This document shows, piece by piece, positions 8,722 to 17,109 of a DNA stretch of 64,000 nucleotides. Position 1 is the stretch's first letter. The number at the start of each line of letters is the position of its first letter. Position numbers and translations under genes: made by a program. The notes below the pieces were generated by a model that worked only from the letters and a program-made list of their open reading frames with translations, ran no database searches and was not told the DNA's origin. The DNA comes from Verrucomicrobiaceae bacterium. GTDB taxonomy: Bacteria; Verrucomicrobiota; Verrucomicrobiia; Verrucomicrobiales; Verrucomicrobiaceae. The stretch spans positions 82,129 through 146,128 of the forward strand of contig JAIXYN010000065.1 of assembly GCA_027490195.1 (NCBI GenBank), read 5' to 3'.

Positions 8722-10137
8722 ATGAAGGTCAACAACACTATCGTTATTTCAATCGGTCAGGCGGGCAATCAAATTGCCGCGTCTTTCTGGAAAACCATTT
8801 GTCAGGAGCACGGCATTGATCCGCTGACAGGCCAGACCGCCCAAGGACAGGTCCCACGCGGAAACTGGAGCGCGTTTTTCAGCAAACTTGGTGAATCCAC
8901 TTCCGGCAGCTACGTCCCGCGTGCGGTGATGGTGGATTTGGAGCCAAGTGTGATTGACAACATCAAGGCCACTTCCGGATCGCTCTTCAATCCCGGCAAC
9001 CTTATCAGCCGCACGGAAGGTGCCGGCGGCAATTTCGCCGTGGGTTATCTGGGTGCCGGACGTGAGGTTCTGCCAGAAGTCATGGGACGGCTCGATGCAG
9101 AGATCGACAAGTGCGACAACGTCGGCGGCATCCTTGTTTTGCATGCCACGGGTGGTGGCTCAGGCTCAGGCTTTGGTGCCCTGCTCATTGAATCCATCAA
9201 AGAAAAGTATCCCGAGTTTCCAGTGCTTAGCTGCGCTGTGCTGCCTTCCCCGCAGGTTTCCTCAGTGGTCACCGAACCGTACAACACGGTCTTTACGCTC
9301 AACACGCTGCGCCGTTCGGCAGACGCCTGCCTTATCTTCGACAATGAAGCGCTGTTCGAACTCGCGCATCGCAAATGGAGCATCGAGAGCCCGACAGTGG
9401 ATGACCTGAACCTGCTGATCACCGAGGCGCTGGCCGGTTTGACCGCCTCCATGCGTTTCAGCGGCTTCCTGACGGTGGAAATCAGCCTGCGTGAGCTGCT
9501 CACGAATCTGGTGCCGCAGCCTTCGCTGCACTTCCTCATGTGCGCTTTCGCACCGCTGACCCCGCCAGACCGCAGCAAGTTTGAAGAAATGGGCGTCGAG
9601 GACATGATCCGCAGTCTGTTTGACAACGGCTCCGTATTTGCCGCTTGTTCACCCATGGAAGGCCGCTTCCTCAGCACTGCGGTGCTTTATCGCGGCATCA
9701 TGGAAGACAAGCCGCTGGCAGACGCCGCTCTCGCTGCGATGCGCGAGCAACTGCCTCTGACTTACTGGATTCCCACCGCATTCAAGATCGGCTACGTGGA
9801 GCAGCCCGGCATTTCGCACCGCAAGAGCATGGTGCTGCTGGCCAACAACACCGAGATCGCCCGTGTGCTGGACCGGATCTGCCACAACTTTGACAAGCTC
9901 TGGCAGCGCAAAGCTTTCGCAAACTGGTACCTCAATGAGGGCATGTCTGAAGAGCAGATCAATGCGCTCCGTGCTTCCGCCCAGGAACTCATACAGAGCT
10001 ATCAGGTGGCTGAAGAAAGCGGTGCAAAAGCCAAGGTGCAGGACAGCGCGTCTGACATCCCACGCAGCTCCGCCAGCATGGATGACAGCCGCGGTGGTGG
10101 CATGAGTCTGCGCGACCTTGTTGACCGTCGTCGTTAA
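8722..10137 (+). CDS. btubA: Bacterial tubulin BtubA
   Basis: 471 residues, the usual BtubA length. It is a true tubulin rather than FtsZ. The N-terminal GQAGNQIA motif is present, the T4 signature is GGGSGSG at 144-150, the T3-type loop lies at about 99-109, and the tubulin-specific NLVPQP segment precedes helix H9. The C-terminus is basic (VDRRR) rather than the acidic tail of eukaryotic tubulins. BtubA pairs with BtubB and polymerises with GTP into protofilaments and bacterial microtubules (established for Prosthecobacter). The T7 segment between GFL and NLVP is two residues longer than in BtubB. The gene is first in btubA-btubB-bklc and starts with a good Shine-Dalgarno. Tubulin in a bacterium is generally attributed to transfer from, or common ancestry with, eukaryotic tubulin. 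Confidence 0.98.
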   Translation: MKVNNTIVISIGQAGNQIAASFWKTICQEHGIDPLTGQTAQGQVPRGNWSAFFSKLGESTSGSYVPRAVMVDLEPSVIDNIKATSGSLFNPGNLISRTEGAGGNFAVGYLGAGREVLPEVMGRLDAEIDKCDNVGGILVLHATGGGSGSGFGALLIESIKEKYPEFPVLSCAVLPSPQVSSVVTEPYNTVFTLNTLRRSADACLIFDNEALFELAHRKWSIESPTVDDLNLLITEALAGLTASMRFSGFLTVEISLRELLTNLVPQPSLHFLMCAFAPLTPPDRSKFEEMGVEDMIRSLFDNGSVFAACSPMEGRFLSTAVLYRGIMEDKPLADAALAAMREQLPLTYWIPTAFKIGYVEQPGISHRKSMVLLANNTEIARVLDRICHNFDKLWQRKAFANWYLNEGMSEEQINALRASAQELIQSYQVAEESGAKAKVQDSASDIPRSSASMDDSRGGGMSLRDLVDRRR

Positions 10138-10172
10138 GAACAGCAAATCAGGCAATAGATAAACAACAGTTT

Positions 10173-10178
10173 GGAGGA
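10173..10178 (+). promoter_or_regulatory. Shine-Dalgarno of btubB
   Basis: GGAGGA lies six bases before a GTG codon at 10185. It decides the non-ATG start, which also matches the N-terminus of known BtubB proteins. Confidence 0.8.
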
Positions 10179-10184
10179 ACAACC

Positions 10185-11462
10185 GTGAGAGAGATTCTGA
10201 GCATTCATGTCGGACAATGTGGCAATCAAATCGCCGACCGTTACTGGCGGCTCCTGCTGCGTGAGCATGGCCTGACCGAGGCCGGTACCCTGAAGGAAGG
10301 CAACACGGCTGCCGCCTCCAATACGAACATGGAGGTGTTCTTCCACAAAGTCCGTGACGGGAAATACATCCCGCGTGCGATTTTGGTGGATCTTGAACCC
10401 GGTGTGATTGCCCGTATCGAAGGCGGTGACATGGCGCAGCTGTTTGACGAGAGCTGCATCATTCGCAAAATTCCCGGCGCTGCCAACAACTGGGCGCGTG
10501 GTTACAACGTCGAAGGTGAGCGCATCATCGACCAGATCATGAATGTGATCGATGCCGCCGTCGAAAAGACCAAGTCCCTTCAGGGCTTCATGATCACCCA
10601 CTCCATCGGTGGTGGATCAGGCTCGGGTCTGGGTTCGCTTATTTTGGAGCGTCTGCGCCAGGCTTATCCCAAGAAGCGTATCTTCACGTTCTCCGTTGTT
10701 CCCTCCCCGCTGATTTCCGACTCAGCAGTCGAGCCTTACAACGCCATCCTCACTTTGCAGCGCATTCTGGACAATGCGGATGCCGCCGTGTTGCTGGACA
10801 ATGAGGCGCTCTTCCGCATTGCGAAGTCGAAGCTGCACCGCAGCCCGAACTACATGGACCTCAACCACATCATCGCCCTCATCATGAGTTCGGTGACGGC
10901 GTCCCTGCGCTTCCCCGGAAGATTGAACACCGATCTCAGTGAATACGTGACCAATCTGGTGCCGTTTCCTGGCAATCATTTCCTCACGGCTTCCTTTGCT
11001 CCTATGCGTGGTCCCGGTCAGGAAGGACAGGTCCGCATCAATTTCCCAGACATCGCACGTGAAACATTCTCACAGGACAATTTCACTGCTGCCATCGACT
11101 GGACCAACGGCGTGTATCTCTCCGCATGCGCCCTTTTCCGTGGTGATGTGAAAGCCAAGGAAGTTGAGGAAAACATGGCGGCCATCCGCAAGAGCCTGAA
11201 TTTCGCCAGCTATGTCCCCACCGGGGTCAAGCTGGGTGTTGCTGAAACCGCTCCGGAAGGCTTCGCCTCCAGTGGTCTGGCGCTGGTCAATCACACCGGC
11301 ATTGCTGCTGTGTTTGAGCGACTCATCACCAATTTCGACATCATGTTCGACAACCACGCCTACACGCACTGGTATGAGAACAACGGCGTCTCGCGTGACA
11401 TGATGGCGCATGCACGCAATACCATCGTCAATCTCGCACAATCCTATCGCGACGCCAGCTAG
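10185..11462 (+). CDS. btubB: Bacterial tubulin BtubB
   Basis: 425 residues, GTG start. The N-terminus (SIHVGQCGNQIA) closely resembles eukaryotic beta-tubulin. The T4 signature GGGSGSG is present, followed by the tubulin core up to NLVPFPGNHF. Its T7 loop (GRLNTDLSEY) has the same spacing as alpha-tubulin and carries a glutamate where alpha-tubulin has its catalytic Glu254, so it should activate GTP hydrolysis on the partner subunit. There is no acidic C-terminal tail. It forms heterodimers with BtubA. The gene lies 47 bases after btubA and 58 before bklc, on the same strand. Confidence 0.98.
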   Translation: MREILSIHVGQCGNQIADRYWRLLLREHGLTEAGTLKEGNTAAASNTNMEVFFHKVRDGKYIPRAILVDLEPGVIARIEGGDMAQLFDESCIIRKIPGAANNWARGYNVEGERIIDQIMNVIDAAVEKTKSLQGFMITHSIGGGSGSGLGSLILERLRQAYPKKRIFTFSVVPSPLISDSAVEPYNAILTLQRILDNADAAVLLDNEALFRIAKSKLHRSPNYMDLNHIIALIMSSVTASLRFPGRLNTDLSEYVTNLVPFPGNHFLTASFAPMRGPGQEGQVRINFPDIARETFSQDNFTAAIDWTNGVYLSACALFRGDVKAKEVEENMAAIRKSLNFASYVPTGVKLGVAETAPEGFASSGLALVNHTGIAAVFERLITNFDIMFDNHAYTHWYENNGVSRDMMAHARNTIVNLAQSYRDAS

Positions 11463-11520
11463 CCGGAATCTGGCCCGGCTTTTCGTCGGTCCGGGCCCGT
11501 GAACCATTCTTCAACCCAAC

Positions 11521-12291
11521 GTGGATACTGCATTGGAGCGTCAAATTGCCTCCGCCTCCCGCAGCGTCGAGGAGGCGCGGAGGCTGGCATACCATGATCC
11601 GGTTCGAGTTGGAGCGCTGGTTGAGCAGATCAGTGTTCTTGCTGACTTGCGGCAGAAGGAGGGGGATTTCCGCAAGGCCGAGTCGCTCTACCGTGAGGCG
11701 CTCTTCCGTGCGCAGGAATTGCGCAAGCAGGACCCTGACCTGCTGACCGGCATCTACTCGCTCCTCGCTCATCTTTATGATCGCTGGGGTCGCATGGACA
11801 AGGCGGCTGAGTTTTATGAACAGGCGCTGAGCATTAGCGCCAACAATGGTCTTGAGGAAAGCGACAAGGTGGCCACGATCAAAAACAACCTGGCCATGAT
11901 TTTCAAACAGCTGCGGAAGTTTGAAAAGGCCGAGGGCTATTACTGCGAAGCACTGGAAACTTTTCAGCGCATCGATGGCGAGCAGAGTTCGCGAGTGGCA
12001 TCCGTTTATAACAACCTCGGGGTGCTCTACTACAGCAGCATGGATGTGGATCGCGCGCAGGCCATGCATGAGCGAGCGCTCGCTATCCGGCAGAACCTGA
12101 ATGATGGGCAGATGGACCCGGCCGACCTGTCGCAGACGTTCATCAATCTGGGGGCGGTGTACAAGGCTTCAGGTGATTTCCAAAAGGCCGAGGCTTGTGT
12201 GGATCGCGCCAAGCGCATCCGTGCCGCCATGAATGGCTACCACCCGAATCCGCGTCGGTCAGCCTCGCTGCTTATCGACAAGAGTCTATAG
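11521..12291 (+). CDS. bklc: Bacterial kinesin light chain-like TPR protein
   Basis: 256 residues, GTG start with no clear Shine-Dalgarno, consistent with coupling to btubB. At least four tandem tetratricopeptide repeats run from about residue 35 to 240, with repeating signatures such as FRKAESLYREAL, MDKAAEFYEQAL, FEKAEGYYCEAL and VDRAQAMHERAL. They resemble the light chain of kinesin, not the motor, and there is no motor domain here. In Prosthecobacter the product is reported to be encoded with and to bind bacterial tubulin filaments. Third and last gene of the btub operon, followed at once by a hairpin. Confidence 0.93.
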   Translation: MDTALERQIASASRSVEEARRLAYHDPVRVGALVEQISVLADLRQKEGDFRKAESLYREALFRAQELRKQDPDLLTGIYSLLAHLYDRWGRMDKAAEFYEQALSISANNGLEESDKVATIKNNLAMIFKQLRKFEKAEGYYCEALETFQRIDGEQSSRVASVYNNLGVLYYSSMDVDRAQAMHERALAIRQNLNDGQMDPADLSQTFINLGAVYKASGDFQKAEACVDRAKRIRAAMNGYHPNPRRSASLLIDKSL

Positions 12292-12301
12292 GACCCCGAA
12301 C

Positions 12302-12326
12302 AGGACCTATTTGTCGCATAGGTCCT
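12302..12326 (+). terminator. Hairpin closing the btub operon
   Basis: Perfect 9-base inverted repeat (AGGACCTAT / ATAGGTCCT) with a 7-base loop, 11 bases after the bklc stop and between two convergent genes. No real T-tract follows, so efficiency is uncertain. Confidence 0.55.
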
Positions 12327-12347
12327 ATTCGTCATCTCCGCAGTCTC

Positions 12348-13457
12348 TCAATACAGCTCCACGGGTGAACGTTTGCCGTCTTCGACACTGAGATTTTTGG
12401 CGGCTTCTTCGCCGAGTGTGTCGACGCGAAGCTGCCAGATGTCGCGGTTGATGGCGGCGAAGCGGTCGAGATTGAACTGGTCTGGCTTCACGAGGCGCTT
12501 CTTGGTATTTTCGATCCGCATCAAAGCATCATGCAGTGCGGGGGCCTCGACGCCTTCGAGGTGCTGACGGGCGAGCTCCACCATTTCGACGCGGTGGCAG
12601 ATCATGACGAGGTCGTTGCCAGCGCGCACGGCTTCTTGAATGGCCTGCTCAAAGGTGACTTCATTCAAGATCGCTCCCATGTCGAGGTCATCTGTCATGG
12701 CCAGGCCGTCGAAGGCGTACTGATGGCGCAGAAGCTTTGTCACGATGTTGTGGCTCAGGCTTGCAGGCCAGCGGCCGCGGTCCGGATCGTATGCCGTGTA
12801 GTTGCTGTGGCAGGTCATGACGCTGTCGAGTTCTGGCAGCAGGGCGGAGTAGGGAAGCAGCTCGCTGCGCTCCATTTCTTCTCGACTTTTGGTGATGACA
12901 GGCAGGAACTCATGCGGATCGCACTCCGCAGGGCCATAGCCAGGGAAGTGTTTGCCACAGCTCAGGATGCCTTCAGCGCGCATGGCACGATTGAAGACGC
13001 CCGCGTTGTCGACCACCTGCTGTGGGTCTTTGCCATAGGTGCGGCCTTTGAGAGAATTGTCCGCCGCATCATCATACGAGATGTCCAGCACGGGACATAG
13101 ATCGAGATTGAAACCGAAGAGGCGCAAAATCTGCCCGGTAAGTTTGCCATGGCGTTTGATCAGTGCGGGATCTCCCTTGTCTCGCAGCGCTTGAGCGTTC
13201 GGTGGTTCTTCGCCAATGAGGCGGAGGCGCGAGACACGACCACCTTCCTGATCAATCGTGATGAATGGCTCGATGGTGGAAATGTCGCGCAGGTCATCGA
13301 TGAGTTTGCGGACCTGCTCTGGGGTTTGGATATTGCGACCGAATAAAATGAAACCACCCGGCTGAAGTTTTTTGAGTCGTGCGGCTGTTTCTGGAGTGAG
13401 TTCGGCACCGGGAACACCCATGAGGAGAAGCTGGCCGAGGTCTTTGGAGGAGGGCAT
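12348..13457 (-). CDS. nagZ: Beta-N-acetylhexosaminidase NagZ-like, glycoside hydrolase family 3
   Basis: 369 residues on the minus strand, convergent with bklc. It matches family GH3 beta-hexosaminidases of the NagZ type, which remove N-acetylglucosamine from cell-wall fragments during peptidoglycan recycling. Signatures include PFITIDQEGGRVSRL near the N-terminus, KHFPGYG followed by a DPH pair (the Asp/His dyad of NagZ enzymes), and MTDDLDMGAI carrying the expected aspartate nucleophile. There is no signal peptide, so it is cytoplasmic. Typical NagZ proteins have 330-360 residues, so this is full length. No other recycling gene is adjacent. Confidence 0.88.
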   Translation of the reverse strand: MPSSKDLGQLLLMGVPGAELTPETAARLKKLQPGGFILFGRNIQTPEQVRKLIDDLRDISTIEPFITIDQEGGRVSRLRLIGEEPPNAQALRDKGDPALIKRHGKLTGQILRLFGFNLDLCPVLDISYDDAADNSLKGRTYGKDPQQVVDNAGVFNRAMRAEGILSCGKHFPGYGPAECDPHEFLPVITKSREEMERSELLPYSALLPELDSVMTCHSNYTAYDPDRGRWPASLSHNIVTKLLRHQYAFDGLAMTDDLDMGAILNEVTFEQAIQEAVRAGNDLVMICHRVEMVELARQHLEGVEAPALHDALMRIENTKKRLVKPDQFNLDRFAAINRDIWQLRVDTLGEEAAKNLSVEDGKRSPVELY

Positions 13458-13608
13458 GATAGCGTATGTTCGGTTGAGTAGTGGTTGGTTGAAAGTGACG
13501 GATCTGGTGTCAAGACTCGTTTTGCTAAAATTTTGAGAACAATTGGGCGTTTTAGGCTCTCAGGTTTGCGACGCAGCGGTTTCTTTTTGCAAAAGAAGGG
13601 TGGGCAGG

Positions 13609-13637
13609 TTGACGAGAGGGGCAAAACTTTTTAACAT
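13609..13637 (+). promoter_or_regulatory. Strong sigma70-like promoter in a gene-free stretch
   Basis: TTGACG at 13609-13614 and TAACAT at 13632-13637 with an ideal 17-base spacer. No protein gene starts downstream on this strand, but a strong terminator lies about 110 bases on, so the pair brackets a probable small RNA. Confidence 0.55.
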
Positions 13638-13643
13638 GTGGTC

Positions 13644-13783
13644 GTCTGTGGGGTAACTCACGGGCCACGTTTGCAAGCTTCCTCAGCTAAAGCATTTCGT
13701 GCCAATCGGTCCTCTATCGTTGTTGGTTGCTGGATCGCCAATGGAACCCCCCGGCTTCGCATGCCGGGGGGTTCTCTGTTTTT
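13644..13783 (+). ncRNA. Candidate free-standing small RNA, about 140 nt
   Basis: The 409 bases between nagZ and trpE (13458-13866) hold no convincing protein gene. They contain a promoter at 13609-13637 with expected start near 13644, and an excellent Rho-independent terminator at 13744-13783. The predicted transcript opens with a small hairpin (CTGTG at 13646-13650 pairing with CACGG at 13659-13663) and ends in the terminator. I do not recognise it as 4.5S, 6S, tmRNA or RNase P RNA. A 61-residue reading frame crosses the region but runs straight through the terminator and has no start signals. Both flanking genes lie on the other strand. Confidence 0.45.
13744..13783 (+). terminator. Strong Rho-independent terminator
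   Basis: Perfect 12-base stem (13744-13755 with 13763-13774), GC-rich, 7-base loop, followed by TCTGTTTTT on the plus strand. On the minus strand no T-run follows, so it ends a plus-strand transcript and not trpE. Confidence 0.8.
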
Positions 13784-13814
13784 GAGTGATGCGTGCGGGC
13801 ATTGTGAGCAACTG

Positions 13815-13858
13815 TGTGATTAGCTTGTCAGCACCGTGTGATTAACATGTGAGCAACT
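13815..13858. repeat. Two tandem 22-base imperfect repeats
   Basis: Units at 13815-13836 and 13837-13858 share 17 of 22 bases (TGTGATTA, then TGT.AGCA). A partial third copy of the AGCAACT end precedes them. They lie just beyond the 3' end of trpE. Function unknown. Confidence 0.6.
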
Positions 13859-13866
13859 CAATCAGC

Positions 13867-15375
13867 TCATGGTGCACTCAGCTGACGCGCCCATTGAATG
13901 GCACGCAGCATGCCGGTGGCCTTGTTGATCGTCTCCTGATATTCGGCGGCAGGAACGGAGTCGGCCACGATGCCTGCACCTGCTTGCACATAGGCTTTGC
14001 CATCCTTCACGACGCAGGTGCGCAGGGCGATGCACGAGTCGAGGTTGCCATCGAAGCCGAAGTAACCGACCGCGCCGGCATAGGCGCAGCGTTTGCTCTT
14101 CTCGCACTCGTTGATGATCTCCATGGCACGCACCTTCGGTGAGCCGCTGACGGTGCCGGCGGGGAAGGTGGCGCGCATGACGTCATAGGCGGTCTTGTCG
14201 TCGCGCAGATGACCATCCACATTCGAGACGATGTGCATGACGTGCGAGTAGCGCTCAATGATCATCAAGTCACTGACGCTCACGGTACCATAGTCGGCCA
14301 CACGTCCGACATCATTGCGCGCGAGATCGACGAGCATGATGTGCTCGGCGCGTTCTTTCGGATCGTTAAGCAGTTCCTGGGCCAGTGAATCATCTTCAAC
14401 GGTGGTCTTGCCTCTCCAGCGAGTGCCGGCAATGGGGCGGATGTCGATGCGACCGTTCATGCACTTCACATGGACCTCCGGCGAACTGCCTACGAGCGCG
14501 AAGCCCTGGGGGAAGTCGATGCAGAACATGTAGGGGCTGGGGTTCACGTGCCGCAGGGCGCGGAAAAGATCCAGCGTGGTGCCTTGGTAGTCCGTCTCGA
14601 AGCGCTGAGAGGGCACGCCTTGGAAGATGTCGCCGGCGCCGATGTACTCCTTCATCTTGAGCACCATCGCCTCGTATTCCTCCTGCGTGGTGTTGCTCAC
14701 TGGCGGCGGCAGCTGTCCGACGGGAGCAAAGGTTTGAAGTGGCCTGGCAGCCAGTGGCTTCTCCAGCTTGGCAATGACATCCGCGATCTGCTGGCGGGCC
14801 CATTCATAGGCCGCCTCCAGAGTGGCATGCTCGTCGGTGTGGACGTTGGCCACGATGGAGAGGCGGCGGGTGCGGTGGTCAAACACCAGCACGGTATCGG
14901 TGACCATGAAGACCATGTCTGGCAGGCCAAGCTCATCCTTGGGCGGTGGCGGGAGCGTCGGCTCAAAAAAGCGCACCATGTCGTAGGCCAGGTAGCCGAC
15001 GGCACCGCCGTGGAAGACCGGCAGCGGCTGTGTCTCGAGCGGGGTGAAGAGTTTCATCAGCTCCTGCAGTTCCGTCAGCGGATCGCCAGTTGTGGTGTAG
15101 CTGCGCTTCTTGCCGCGCTCTTCGATTTCGATTTCGCGGCCGCGAGCGGTGAAGATGATGCGTGGTGAACTGCCGAGCAGGGAGTAGCGCCCTGAGTGCT
15201 GCGTGAGCTCCGCGGATTCCAGCAGGAAGGCGCAGCGGCCATCGTGGATCTTTTGAAATGCGGAGAGCGGGGTTTCGTAATCGGCGGCGAGTTCCGCCAT
15301 CACCGGTACGAGATTGCCCTGCTGCGCGAGCGTCTGAAAGGTGGCGAAGTCGGGCTGAAGATGGAGCTGAGGCAT
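13867..15375 (-). CDS. trpE: Anthranilate synthase component I
   Basis: About 502 residues from the ATG at 15375; an in-frame start at 15426 would add 17 basic residues that do not look conserved. The protein makes anthranilate from chorismate with glutamine-derived ammonia supplied by TrpG, the first step of tryptophan synthesis. Seen are the N-terminal GNLVPV region, the chorismate-binding signatures PIAGTRWRG, the AEHIMLVDLARND block and GTVSGSPKVRAMEIINE, and a C-terminal AGAGIVADS motif. No trpG or other trp gene is adjacent, so tryptophan genes are scattered in this genome. thrH lies directly upstream on the same strand and may be co-transcribed. Confidence 0.93.
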   Translation of the reverse strand: MPQLHLQPDFATFQTLAQQGNLVPVMAELAADYETPLSAFQKIHDGRCAFLLESAELTQHSGRYSLLGSSPRIIFTARGREIEIEERGKKRSYTTTGDPLTELQELMKLFTPLETQPLPVFHGGAVGYLAYDMVRFFEPTLPPPPKDELGLPDMVFMVTDTVLVFDHRTRRLSIVANVHTDEHATLEAAYEWARQQIADVIAKLEKPLAARPLQTFAPVGQLPPPVSNTTQEEYEAMVLKMKEYIGAGDIFQGVPSQRFETDYQGTTLDLFRALRHVNPSPYMFCIDFPQGFALVGSSPEVHVKCMNGRIDIRPIAGTRWRGKTTVEDDSLAQELLNDPKERAEHIMLVDLARNDVGRVADYGTVSVSDLMIIERYSHVMHIVSNVDGHLRDDKTAYDVMRATFPAGTVSGSPKVRAMEIINECEKSKRCAYAGAVGYFGFDGNLDSCIALRTCVVKDGKAYVQAGAGIVADSVPAAEYQETINKATGMLRAIQWARQLSAP

Positions 15376-15433
15376 GCGGGGCGTGAAACGAGCGCGCATT
15401 CTGGACGCGAAATCGCGTTGTGGCAATGATGCT

Positions 15434-16042
15434 TCAAAGCACCGCCTTCATCGCCGCCAGAAGTTTGCCGTAATCGTCGAACGGTTTGAACTGCGGAAAC
15501 TGCGCCTGAATGCTGGCGGGGGCGTGGAAGAAGAAACCGACATCGGCCTCGCCGAGCATGGTGGTGTCGTTGAACGAATCACCGGCGGCAATGACGCGGT
15601 AGTTCAGTGCTTTGAAAGCGGCCACAGACTTCTGCTTCTGGTTCGGCTGGCGCAGCTTGTAGTCCACGATGCGGCCATCTGCGGCGACGTCGAGCTGGTG
15701 GCAGAAGATCGTGGGCCAGGCGAGCTGGCGCATCAGCGGCTGGGCAAATTCCGCGAAGGTGTCGCTCAGAATGATCACCTGGGTGATGGAGCGCAGTTCA
15801 TCGAGAAAGGCATTCGCGCCATCCATGGGGGACAGCGTGCCGATGACCTGCTGGATGTCAGGCAGCTTCAGGCCGTGCTCATCGAGGATCTTCAGGCGAC
15901 CCTTCATGAGGACATCGTAGTCGGGCTCATCCCGAGTGGTGCGGCGGAGTTCGGGGATGCCGGTCTTCTCGGCAAAGGCGATCCAGATTTCGGGAACGAG
16001 AACGCCTTCGAGGTCGAGGGTGACGATGGTCTGCTGCTTCAT
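15434..16042 (-). CDS. thrH: ThrH-type phosphoserine phosphatase / phosphoserine:homoserine phosphotransferase
   Basis: About 202 residues from the ATG at 16042, chosen because ThrH proteins begin just before the DLEGVLVP motif; an ATG at 16057 is also in frame. It is a HAD-superfamily enzyme, very close to Pseudomonas ThrH, which dephosphorylates phosphoserine and can pass the phosphate to homoserine. Conserved parts are the nucleophile motif DLEGVLVPEIWIAFAEKTG, ILSDTFAEFAQPLMRQL and AAGDSFNDTTML (metal-binding Asp). It is cytoplasmic, and ends about 60 bases before the trpE ATG used here. Confidence 0.92.
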   Translation of the reverse strand: MKQQTIVTLDLEGVLVPEIWIAFAEKTGIPELRRTTRDEPDYDVLMKGRLKILDEHGLKLPDIQQVIGTLSPMDGANAFLDELRSITQVIILSDTFAEFAQPLMRQLAWPTIFCHQLDVAADGRIVDYKLRQPNQKQKSVAAFKALNYRVIAAGDSFNDTTMLGEADVGFFFHAPASIQAQFPQFKPFDDYGKLLAAMKAVL

Positions 16043-16157
16043 GTGGAGGGATGTCATGCACGGGGCGCAGGTTCAGTAAAGCGGCGATCTGCAAAAAAGG
16101 CGTGAAGACAGGCAAGCCATGAGGAGACGCTTCGGGCCATCTGGCGTTTGTTTAAGC

Positions 16158-16622
16158 ATGAAAATCGAAAATGAAGTCACCCGTGACGCCGCGCAATTGG
16201 TGACGAAATGCCGTACTGCAGTGCTGGCCACGTCTGATACCGAGGGGCACCCACATTCGGCATGGATGACCGCGCAGGTCACCACGGATCTGGAGGAAAT
16301 CATATCGATCACCGCGCCAAATTCGCAGAAGGCCGCCATCCTGCGCGCCAATCCGCAGGCGGAGTGGATGTTTGCCTCTCCATCGATGGAGACCATCGTC
16401 TATCTTTCTGGACGCACACGGTTGATCGAGGGGGAAGCTGCGAAGCGCTACTGGGACCAGATGACCGGCAAATCCAAGGCCTACTACCGCAAATACTGCG
16501 AGACGGAGGACTATCACAAATTTGCCGTGATCCGCACCGAGGTGAACAAGGTGGTGCTGTGCAAACCCTATGCCTATACCAAGGCGGTGCTCTGGGACAA
16601 ATCGCTGCCTGCGGCTGCGTAG
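16158..16622 (+). CDS. Pyridoxamine 5'-phosphate oxidase-family flavin-binding protein
   Basis: 154 residues from the ATG at 16158 (an upstream ATG at 16119 adds an unlikely Arg-rich extension). It has the split-barrel fold of the PNPOx-like family: RTAVLATSDTEGHPHSAWM, then a beta-strand segment around IISITAPNSQKAAILRANP, and a C-terminal conserved strand. Such proteins bind FMN, F420 or heme; substrate and cofactor cannot be told from sequence. It is divergent from thrH and runs towards the YkgJ-family gene. Confidence 0.75.
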   Translation: MKIENEVTRDAAQLVTKCRTAVLATSDTEGHPHSAWMTAQVTTDLEEIISITAPNSQKAAILRANPQAEWMFASPSMETIVYLSGRTRLIEGEAAKRYWDQMTGKSKAYYRKYCETEDYHKFAVIRTEVNKVVLCKPYAYTKAVLWDKSLPAAA

Positions 16623-16629
16623 CGTGCTG

Positions 16630-16992
16630 TCAGTGGGTGTCTGGCCGGGGAGCCTCCACCGCTTCGCACTTCTCGCGCCAGCCGGGAAAATTCCAGGCGT
16701 TGGGAAAGCCTTCGCACTGCGCCGGCTTCACCGCCTGGATGCGGCAAACATTCAAGCCTTCGAGGAAGAGGCACTCGCCGTTGGGCTTGTCGATGATGCT
16801 CAAGCCGGTGCGGTTAGCGTTCAGCCTCGTGCACTGCTCGATGAACTCGATGCGCGGCATGTCCAGAAAGGCGGCGATGTTGGTGATTTCATCGTCCGTG
16901 ACGCGAACATCTCCCGGCCAGCGGCAGCAGTTGCCGCAGCGCTGGCAGGCATACCAGGGCGTGGAGGTGTCAAGTGGGGAGGCTGAGCTCAT
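16630..16992 (-). CDS. YkgJ-family cysteine cluster protein
   Basis: 120 residues from the ATG at 16992. The longer frame to 17157 would overlap the next gene and is rejected. The N-terminal cysteine cluster CQRCGNCCRWPG is followed by single conserved cysteines in ECLFLEGLNVC and KPAQCEGFP, the pattern of the YkgJ/UPF0153 family, proposed to bind zinc or iron. Function unknown. It is convergent with the PNPOx-like gene (8-base gap) and divergent from the gene at 17110. Confidence 0.8.
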   Translation of the reverse strand: MSSASPLDTSTPWYACQRCGNCCRWPGDVRVTDDEITNIAAFLDMPRIEFIEQCTRLNANRTGLSIIDKPNGECLFLEGLNVCRIQAVKPAQCEGFPNAWNFPGWREKCEAVEAPRPDTH

Positions 16993-17109
16993 GAAAAGTA
17001 TTCTGTTCGCGCATTGCTGCGCTGGAGGCATAGTTCGTGCGATGAACTGTTTCATGCAACGAACGTTTGAACATCGCCGCACGCGGCTGCGGCGCGATTT
17101 GCTGTCGCG

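Noticed and set aside
8453..8722. 89-residue frame between the pseudokinase gene and btubA
   Set aside because: GTG start overlapping the previous stop, stop overlapping btubA, no Shine-Dalgarno and no coding character; most likely leader sequence.
13638..13823. 61-residue frame in the small RNA region
   Set aside because: It runs through a perfect terminator hairpin and has no ribosome binding site.
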